NCBI GenBank assembly: GCA_019112895.1 | Contig: DXIM01000186.1 | Location: forward strand, 1 to 32,403 | DNA from: Candidatus Stackebrandtia faecavium | Lineage (GTDB): Bacteria; Actinomycetota; Actinomycetes; Mycobacteriales; Micromonosporaceae | Direction of reading: 5' to 3' | Length of the DNA: 32,403 nucleotides | Shown here: positions 24,257 to 32,403 of the stretch, in pieces | Numbering within the stretch: position 1 is the stretch's first letter | Layout of the letters: each line of letters starts with the position of its first letter | Made by a program: the position numbers and the translations under genes | Notes under the pieces: model-generated | The model's database searches: none | Told to the model about the DNA's origin: nothing | Seen by the model: the letters and a program-made list of their open reading frames with translations, nothing else

Positions 24257-25648
24257 GTGGCGCGCATAGTGATCATTGGTGGAGGGCCGGCCGGCTACGA
24301 GGCGGCATTGGTGGCGGCCAGGCTCGATGCGAACGTCACGGTTGTGGAAGACGTGGGTGCCGGCGGAGCCTGCGTCCTGTCCGACTGTGTCCCGTCGAAA
24401 ACGTTCATCGCATCATCGACGATGCGGACGACGACGGCGCACGCGGCCCGGCTCGGGGTTGTCGCCAACGATGTCCATGTCGACATTGAAAGCGTGCACA
24501 ACAGGGTCCGCACCCTCGCCAGCCAGCAGTCGGTCGACGTCTGCGATCAGCTGATCAAAGCGGGCGTGAACTATGTCAGCGGACGGGCCAGTCTGGTCGC
24601 GGGCTCCGGCCCATACCGCCACCGAGTCGAGATCGACCCGGCCGACGGTGCTTCGTACTCCGTCGACGCGGACGTGGTCCTGCTGGCGACCGGCGCGACC
24701 CCGCGCGTACTGCGGGACGCAAAACCTGACGGTAAACGCATCCTGAGCTGGCGTCAGGTTTACGACCTTGAGGAGCTGCCCGAAAAACTCATCGTTGTCG
24801 GTTCGGGCGTGACCGGTGCCGAATTCGCTTCCGCGTACTTGGCGATGGGAGTCGACGTCACGCTCGTGTCCTCGCGCACGCACGTGCTGCCGCACGAGGA
24901 CGAGGACGCCGCTCAGGCGATCGAATCCGTGTTTGCCGAGCGGGGCATGACGATCATCAGCCAGGCGCGGGCCATGAAAGTGACGGCGACAGACGATGAA
25001 GCGATCGTGGAACTGGCCGACGGTCGCACACTGACCGGTTCGCATGTCCTCATGACCGTGGGGTCTGTGCCGAACACGGCGGAGCTGGGGCTGGCGGAGG
25101 CGGACATCCAACTCGATGAACGCGGTTTCATCGAGACCGACCGGGTCTCGCGCACGAACGTTCCCGGCGTTTACGCCGCCGGCGACGTCACGGGCGTGCT
25201 CATGCTGGCGTCCGCCGCGGCGATGCAGGGCCGCATCGCCATGTGGCACGCGCTCGGCGAGGAAGTGAAGCCGTTGGAGCTGAAAACGGTGGCGGCAAAT
25301 GTCTTTACCGACCCGGAACTGGCGACGGTCGGTGCAAGCCAAGCCGACGTCGATTCGGGACGGGTCCCGGCCCGCTCCGTCACTTTGCCTCTGGAAGGCA
25401 ACCCGCGCGCCAAAATGCTCGACTACACCGACGGCTTCGTGAAGCTGTTCTGCCGCCCCGCGTCCGGACTCGTCGTCGGCGCCGTGGTGGTGGCGCCGAA
25501 TGCCAGCGAACTCATCTTGCCGATTTCACTGGCGATCCAACATCACTTGACGGTTGCGCAGCTGGCGCAGACCATCACGATCTACCCCGCACTGTCGGGT
25601 TCGATCGCGGAGGCAGCGCGTCGGCTGGTGCAGCACGAATTCGATTAG
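24257..25648 (+). CDS. lpdA: LpdA-type NAD(P)H quinone reductase (flavoprotein disulfide reductase family)
   Basis: 463-residue FAD protein of the lipoamide-dehydrogenase superfamily, closest in pattern to mycobacterial LpdA (Rv3303c), an NAD(P)H:quinone reductase. The FAD site is IVIIGGGPAGYEAA, the NAD site VVGSGVTGAEFASAY, and the second FAD motif TNVPGVYAAGDVTG. The redox-centre region GGACVLSDCVPSK keeps both cysteines (Cys39, Cys44, spacing C-x4-C). The C-terminal His/Glu pair of true Lpd enzymes (HPTLSE) is replaced by YPALSGS. Lipoamide dehydrogenase activity is therefore unlikely, and the disulfide role is open. The GTG start has AGGAG at 24247-24251, spacing 5. It is divergent from the cyclotransferase and convergent (7 bp) with guaB1. 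Confidence 0.9.
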   Translation: MARIVIIGGGPAGYEAALVAARLDANVTVVEDVGAGGACVLSDCVPSKTFIASSTMRTTTAHAARLGVVANDVHVDIESVHNRVRTLASQQSVDVCDQLIKAGVNYVSGRASLVAGSGPYRHRVEIDPADGASYSVDADVVLLATGATPRVLRDAKPDGKRILSWRQVYDLEELPEKLIVVGSGVTGAEFASAYLAMGVDVTLVSSRTHVLPHEDEDAAQAIESVFAERGMTIISQARAMKVTATDDEAIVELADGRTLTGSHVLMTVGSVPNTAELGLAEADIQLDERGFIETDRVSRTNVPGVYAAGDVTGVLMLASAAAMQGRIAMWHALGEEVKPLELKTVAANVFTDPELATVGASQADVDSGRVPARSVTLPLEGNPRAKMLDYTDGFVKLFCRPASGLVVGAVVVAPNASELILPISLAIQHHLTVAQLAQTITIYPALSGSIAEAARRLVQHEFD

Positions 25649-25655
25649 GCGCGGG

Positions 25656-28834
<3,179 letters not shown>

Positions 28835-28842
28835 GTGAGTAA

Positions 28843-28849
28843 CTCCTTC
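28843..28849 (-). promoter_or_regulatory. Shine-Dalgarno deciding the accA-type start
   Basis: Minus-strand GAAGGAG ends 8 nt before GTG 28834, whose product begins [11 protein letters not shown] as in homologues. This rules out the longer in-frame start at 28879. Confidence 0.8.
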
Positions 28850-28857
28850 GACAGTTT

Positions 28858-28898
28858 CCGGGCGGTCGGGTGGGGGCACAGCCTGTGCTCGCGCCCGG
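28858..28898 (-). terminator. GC-rich hairpin between padR and the carboxylase gene
   Basis: CCGGGCG (28858-28864) pairs with CGCCCGG (28892-28898), and within it GCACA pairs with TGTGC (28876-28888). It lies 46 bp after the padR stop in reading direction, without a U-run. This resembles the U-less terminators common in actinomycetes. It could also be a leader structure for the carboxylase gene. Confidence 0.4.
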
Positions 28899-28944
28899 GT
28901 GGGCTCGTAGCGGTCGCACTATCGGCCCGCAAGGATTCTAATGC

Positions 28945-29661
28945 TCATTCAGTTGCGGGCAAATGGTCGCTGGCGCGGTGATCAACGACACGGTTGTTGT
29001 GCGATCGGTTGCCGGCGGGCAGGCTCCCGTCGGGCCCCAGCTTGTCGATGTGGTTCTTCCAATGCGCGACCTGCTCGTGCGGCATGGCTGCGTCGTGACT
29101 GCCATACAGTTCTCCGGCTTCCACATCACGCGCCGTCGACTCGCACCAGTCGGCATGTAGCTGGGTCACCTGCAGGTTCCAGGCGTGCATCGCCATGACG
29201 TGGCGCGGCTGGAAGTGTGGGGAGTGAGGGTCATTGCTGGCCCGTTCCACGAGGGTTTCGATCTGCCGTTTGCGTTCGAGGCAGAGCGTCGCTCGGTGGC
29301 GCAGCGCTGCGGCGGCCTCGTTGTGGCTCAGCATGGGCGCGAACGCCCACACGATGAAGAAGTCGTCGTTGCTGGTTTTGGCGTCCCACAGGTGCCCGTG
29401 CAGTAGTAGGTGGAAGTGCCGTTCCCCTTCGCGCGTCATACGGTAAGAGGTGCGTGCAGGACGGTTTTCGATGTGCTCGGTGCGTGCGATCTCGAGATAT
29501 CCGTCTTGGGCGAGTTTTTTCAGTGCGTGATAGATCGATCCGGCTTTGACGTTCGCCCAGTCTTCTACTCCCCAAGACATGAGTTCGCGTTTGACGTCGT
29601 AACCGTGCACAGGTTGGAGCCAGCCGACCAGCCCGAGGACGAGCAACCGAGTTTGCCACAT
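28945..29661 (-). CDS. PadR family transcriptional regulator
   Basis: 238 residues, probably a repressor of the divergent ABC exporter and of itself. The N-terminal winged helix (about 1-90) has the PadR hallmarks LLVLGLVGWLQPVHGYDVKREL, AGSIYHALKKLAQDGYL and the wing with TSYRMTREGERHF. The C-terminal half (about 95-190) is a helical dimerisation/ligand region (Vir_C/PadR_C-like). The last about 45 residues are hydrophilic and probably disordered. ATG 29661 has no Shine-Dalgarno but lies 6 nt after a good -10, so the message is probably leaderless. PadR proteins beside DrrAB-type exporters usually sense the exported drug; the ligand is not known here. Confidence 0.92.
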   Translation of the reverse strand: MWQTRLLVLGLVGWLQPVHGYDVKRELMSWGVEDWANVKAGSIYHALKKLAQDGYLEIARTEHIENRPARTSYRMTREGERHFHLLLHGHLWDAKTSNDDFFIVWAFAPMLSHNEAAAALRHRATLCLERKRQIETLVERASNDPHSPHFQPRHVMAMHAWNLQVTQLHADWCESTARDVEAGELYGSHDAAMPHEQVAHWKNHIDKLGPDGSLPAGNRSHNNRVVDHRASDHLPATE

Positions 29662-29667
29662 ACGGCA

Positions 29668-29695
29668 ATACTACTCGATGTTGACTAGCTGTCAC
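29668..29695 (-). promoter_or_regulatory. padR promoter with operator in the spacer
   Basis: Minus strand: -35 GTGACA (29690-29695), a 16-bp spacer, -10 TAGTAT (29668-29673). The spacer and first bases of the -10 contain TAGTCAACATCGAGTA, which is shared with the ABC promoter. Transcription would start at about the A of the padR ATG. Confidence 0.65.
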
Positions 29696-29751
29696 CGCGC
29701 GATCTGTGGGGCGGTTCTAGGCTGTAACTCGGAACCTGAGTTAAAACTTCT

Positions 29752-29779
29752 TTGAAAAATAGTCAACGTTGAGTATGGT
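29752..29779 (+). promoter_or_regulatory. ABC exporter promoter with operator in the spacer
   Basis: -35 TTGAAA (29752-29757), a 16-bp spacer, -10 TATGGT (29774-29779). The spacer carries TAGTCAACGTTGAGTA (29760-29775), whose core TCAACGTTGA is a perfect 10-bp palindrome. It matches the padR promoter element at 14 of 16 positions in the same register. The ATPase start follows after a leader of about 80 nt. Confidence 0.65.
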
Positions 29780-29866
29780 GAGACCTCCGGCTTCGCTTCG
29801 CGGCCACCCCTGACCTGAGGCCTTCGAAGATAGGCAAGAAATGACATATAGAACTGAAGGAACGGC

Positions 29867-30838
29867 ATGCTGATTGAGACTCAGAAGCTGCGCAAGACGT
29901 ACCGCAGCCGCCAACGGAAAGGACTGGTCGAGGCGGTTCGTGGCGTCGATCTTTCCGTTGAGGAAGGCGAAATCTTCGGGTTCCTGGGACCCAACGGCGC
30001 CGGAAAGACCACGACCCTGCGCATGTTGGCCACACTGCTGGAACCGTCCGAAGGGGTGGCGACCGTCGCCGGATACGACCTCAGGCGCGAACCCGCGCAG
30101 GTGCGCCGCAGAATCGGTTACGTCGGCCAATCCGGCGGCACGTGGGGCGAAGTCACGGCACGAGAAGAACTCATGATGCAGGCGAGGCTGTATGAACTGC
30201 CGAAGCCGACGCGCAAGCCGCGAGTTGCCGACGTGATCGAGGCCTTCGACATGGCCGACTTCGCCGACCGCAAATGCAAGACATATTCGGGCGGGCAGCG
30301 GCGCCGCCTCGACATCGCATTGGGGACCGTTCACTCGCCGAAACTGTTGTTCCTCGACGAGCCGACCACTGGTTTGGACCCACAGTCGCGGGCACACATG
30401 TGGGAAGAAGTGCGCCGGCTGCGCAAACGCGGCACCTCCGTCTTTCTCACCACGCACTATCTCGATGAGGCCGACGCCCTGTGCGACAGGCTCGCGATCA
30501 TCGACCACGGCGAGATCGTGTGTGAAGGCACCCCGCGCGAACTGAAACGTCAGATCGCGGGCGACATCGTCGAGATTGGAGTCGAAGGGGACGGTAACAA
30601 AGCCGTGGAATTGCTTCGTGCCAAGGATTTCGTGCACGAGGTCGACGTGAACGAGTCCACCACGGTCGGCGTCGCCGATCTTCGTCTCGCCGTCGATGAC
30701 GGGGCGGTCGCGGTGCCGCACATCCTGCGCGAACTCGATCAGGCGGGCATCGTGCCGTCCACGATCGAGCTTCACCGCCCCAGCCTGGACGACGTATTCC
30801 TGAAACAGACCGGCCGATCCCTGCGCGAGAACAGTTAG
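29867..30838 (+). CDS. ABC transporter ATP-binding protein, DrrA type
   Basis: 323-residue ATPase of an ABC-2 drug/antibiotic exporter. Walker A is GPNGAGKT (41-48), the Q-loop GYVGQSGG (Gln88), the signature YSGGQRRR (140-147), Walker B LLFLDEPTTGLD (160-171) and the H-loop LTTHYLDEAD. The C-terminal extension (about 225-323) is typical of DrrA-like subunits. ATG 29867 has GAAGGA at 29856-29861, spacing 5. The permease gene follows 15 bp downstream. It is controlled, by inference, by the divergent PadR gene. The substrate is unknown. Confidence 0.95.
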   Translation: MLIETQKLRKTYRSRQRKGLVEAVRGVDLSVEEGEIFGFLGPNGAGKTTTLRMLATLLEPSEGVATVAGYDLRREPAQVRRRIGYVGQSGGTWGEVTAREELMMQARLYELPKPTRKPRVADVIEAFDMADFADRKCKTYSGGQRRRLDIALGTVHSPKLLFLDEPTTGLDPQSRAHMWEEVRRLRKRGTSVFLTTHYLDEADALCDRLAIIDHGEIVCEGTPRELKRQIAGDIVEIGVEGDGNKAVELLRAKDFVHEVDVNESTTVGVADLRLAVDDGAVAVPHILRELDQAGIVPSTIELHRPSLDDVFLKQTGRSLRENS

Positions 30839-30853
30839 CGAGAAGACGAATCG

Positions 30854-31618
30854 ATGAAGTTTTTTAAAGACATGTGGATCATCTATGCGCGTCAGATGGG
30901 GCTGGTTCTGCGTCAGCCGGTCTGGGTCCTGGTGATGCTGATCCAACCGCTGTACTACCTCGTCCTGTTCGCGCCGCTGCTCGACAGGATGCCGACGGAA
31001 CAGATGGGCTTCGAATACGGCGCGATGGGCACCTTCGTCCCCGGGCTAGTGATCATGATGGCGATGTTCGGGACCCTTTTCGCCGGCTTCGGGCTGATGG
31101 CCGAAATGCGCGAAGGCGTCCTGGAACGCATGCAGGTGACTCCCGTGAGCAGGCTGGCGCTGTTGCTTGGCCGCACCATGCGCGAAGTGTCCACGCTGCT
31201 GTTCCAGGCGCTCATGCTGATCCTGCTCGCCGGCCTGATCGTCGGACTGGAGATCAACTGGCTGGGGGTCGCGTTGATGCTCGCGATCGTTGCCGTGATC
31301 GGCATCGCCCTCGCCACGGCCTCCTACGGTCTCGCCCTGGTCCTCAAGAGCGAAGACGCGATGGCTCCAGTCATGAACACGGTGACGCAGCCGGTGATGC
31401 TGTTGAGCGGCATCCTCTTGCCGATGACCGTCGCCCCGCAGTGGCTGGCGACGTTGGCGAAATTCAATCCGTTCACCTATGCCGTCGACGCCGCCCGCGC
31501 CCTGTTCAACGGCGACTTCGGCGCGCCCGTCATTTGGCAGGCCGTACTGTTGTTGACCTTCCTGGGAGTGGCGCTGGTGTTTTGGTCAGCCCGAAAGTTC
31601 AGCAAGTCGAACGCGTAG
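30854..31618 (+). CDS. ABC-2 type permease, DrrB type
   Basis: 254-residue membrane subunit pairing with the upstream ATPase. It has about six hydrophobic helices, starting with an N-terminal cytoplasmic segment (FKDMWIIYARQMGLVLRQPVWVLVMLIQPLYYLVLF), and the ABC2_membrane segment MREGVLERMQVTPVSRLALLLGR. The last helix ends in a short basic tail (FWSARKFSKSNA). The length is normal for DrrB-like proteins. The Shine-Dalgarno is weak (GAGAAGA). It ends the operon, with a hairpin terminator 13 bp after the stop. Confidence 0.94.
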   Translation: MKFFKDMWIIYARQMGLVLRQPVWVLVMLIQPLYYLVLFAPLLDRMPTEQMGFEYGAMGTFVPGLVIMMAMFGTLFAGFGLMAEMREGVLERMQVTPVSRLALLLGRTMREVSTLLFQALMLILLAGLIVGLEINWLGVALMLAIVAVIGIALATASYGLALVLKSEDAMAPVMNTVTQPVMLLSGILLPMTVAPQWLATLAKFNPFTYAVDAARALFNGDFGAPVIWQAVLLLTFLGVALVFWSARKFSKSNA

Positions 31619-31631
31619 ACCGGACACGATT

Positions 31632-31659
31632 CGGGGCCCATCCGAAACGGTGGGCCCCG
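31632..31659. terminator. Hairpin terminator between the permease and DUF397 genes
   Basis: CGGGGCCCA (31632-31640) pairs perfectly with TGGGCCCCG (31651-31659) around a 10-nt loop that can itself form CCG-AAA-CGG. It sits between convergent genes and has no U-run. Confidence 0.75.
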
Positions 31660-31665
31660 GCAAGA

Positions 31666-31917
31666 TCATTGATCGGGCGGAACATCGAATTCGCCCTTGT
31701 GCACGCCGTCGAGGAAAGCGTCCCATTCCTTAGGCGTGTAGATGAGCATCGTGCCGCCCGGTTCGTTGGCGTAACGCATGCCGACCATGCCGTTATCGGC
31801 GTAGCCGATCTCGAGTCTGCCCGGCTTGCCGTCGACGTCGGTGTTGCGGTGCCAGGTCACGCCGACGGCGTCGAACTGACTTTGCAGCGGCGACTGGATG
31901 TGTCTCGGGTCGTCCAC
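31666..31917 (-). CDS. DUF397 domain protein
   Basis: 83 residues. The C-terminal part (YANEPGGTMLIYTPKEWDAFLDGVHKGEFD) matches the DUF397 end pattern: PGG, a hydrophobic strand, tPxEWxAFldGvkxGEFD. The N-terminal part diverges from the usual WxKSSxS start but keeps a Trp. DUF397 proteins are small actinobacterial proteins normally paired with an XRE-type regulator, often with a regulatory or antitoxin-like role. No XRE gene is adjacent, so this copy appears orphaned. The GTG start has AAGGAG at 31925-31930, spacing 7. Confidence 0.85.
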   Translation of the reverse strand: MDDPRHIQSPLQSQFDAVGVTWHRNTDVDGKPGRLEIGYADNGMVGMRYANEPGGTMLIYTPKEWDAFLDGVHKGEFDVPPDQ

Positions 31918-31973
31918 GTTCGTTCTCCTTCGAAAGCGGCATTCCCCGTATCAACGAGCGGCTGGGGCGTCAG

Positions 31974-32403
31974 TCACTGCTTAGCGGTGTGCCACAGTGC
32001 CGAGACCGGTGTGCCCCAGGTCGTGAGCATTTGACGCAGCATCGGCAGCGAGACGCCCAGCACGGTGCCGTGGTCCCCGTCGATCCGGTCAATGAACGGC
32101 CCGCCCAGGCCCTCGACCGAGAAGCCGCCCGCCATGTTCAGCGGTTCGCCGGACTCGACGTAGGCGGCGATCTCGCTGTCGGTCACGTCCGCGAAATGCA
32201 CGGTCGTCTTCGACGAGCGGGTCAGTTTCTGCTCGGCACGGGTGTCGATGAGACAGTGACCACTGTGAAGAACCCCGGTCTTGCCGCGCATACGCTTCCA
32301 GCGGGTCGTGGCCGTCTCGCTGTCGTGAGGTTTGCCGAAGATCTCGCCGTCGAACTCGAGAACCGAATCACAGCCGAGCACGTAGGCGTCGTTGATGCCC
32401 TCC
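31974..32403 (-). CDS. maf: Maf family nucleotide pyrophosphatase (5'-truncated by window edge)
   Basis: The C-terminal about 143 residues of a Maf/YhdE-type nucleoside triphosphate pyrophosphatase; the frame stays open through the right edge. Visible motifs are the catalytic segment VLGCDSVLEFDGEIFGKP, LHSGHCLID, the Maf strand YVESGEPLNMAGGFSVEGLGGPFIDRIDGDHGTVLGVSLP, and the family-typical ending LRQMLTTWG. Maf proteins hydrolyse dTTP, UTP and modified nucleotides. In actinomycetes the gene often sits near acyl-CoA carboxylase subunit genes, which fits the biotin carboxylase gene in this window. The true start lies outside. Confidence 0.93.
   Translation of the reverse strand, partial: EGINDAYVLGCDSVLEFDGEIFGKPHDSETATTRWKRMRGKTGVLHSGHCLIDTRAEQKLTRSSKTTVHFADVTDSEIAAYVESGEPLNMAGGFSVEGLGGPFIDRIDGDHGTVLGVSLPMLRQMLTTWGTPVSALWHTAKQ

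Overview
The window is chromosomal DNA of a high-GC Actinomycetota. The evidence is the gene families (GuaB1, an LpdA-type flavoprotein, a roadblock/LC7 protein, DUF397, an AccA3-type biotin carboxylase), the frequent GTG starts, and the gene neighbourhood. The run upp, phosphomutase, M20 amidohydrolase, gamma-glutamylcyclotransferase-like gene, lpdA matches the mycobacterial region around lpdA-amiB-deoD-pmmB-upp as I remember it. A filamentous or Micromonosporales/Glycomycetales-like actinomycete fits, but genus cannot be decided. I see no rRNA, tRNA, CRISPR array, prophage or intact insertion sequence.

Layout. 33-3210: an MFS transporter divergent from a NarL-type two-component pair, with two dyads between them. 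3217-3654: a small tail-anchored protein. 3812-9259: argS-lysA-hom-thrC, a tightly packed arginyl-tRNA synthetase/aspartate-family amino acid operon without thrB. 9264-12200 (minus strand): three genes that I regard as the most unusual content. They encode an extremely acidic protein, a protein whose N-terminal half looks like a degenerate IS110-type DEDD transposase fused to a Pro-rich tail, and a roadblock/LC7 protein. 12446-16362: deoC with a coupled pair of aldehyde dehydrogenase genes, the second a truncated pseudoenzyme, divergent from upp. 16394-18055: a PGM2/PMM-family phosphomutase. 18128-20011: a membrane Ser/Thr kinase. 20229-21809: a methylmalonyl-CoA mutase large subunit. 21810-22361: a gene-free stretch, AT-rich in its first half. 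22362-25648: amidohydrolase, gamma-glutamylcyclotransferase-like protein and LpdA-type oxidoreductase. 25656-28834: the accA-guaB1 pair. 28945-31618: a PadR regulator divergent from a DrrAB-like ABC exporter. 31666 to the end: a DUF397 protein and a partial Maf protein.

How the genes fit together. The middle of the window is a nucleoside/deoxyribose salvage neighbourhood. The phosphomutase could feed deoxyribose-5-phosphate to DeoC, the aldehyde dehydrogenase pair could oxidise the acetaldehyde that DeoC releases, Upp recovers uracil, and GuaB1 recycles GMP to IMP. The biotin carboxylase subunit and the methylmalonyl-CoA mutase are two steps of the propionyl-CoA to succinyl-CoA route. The PadR gene and the ABC operon have promoters of identical architecture, each with the same element in its -35/-10 spacer, which implies one repressor controlling both. 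Several genes (padR, deoC, upp, the cyclotransferase gene, perhaps argS) have a -10-like hexamer 6-8 nt before the start codon, the pattern of leaderless mRNAs.
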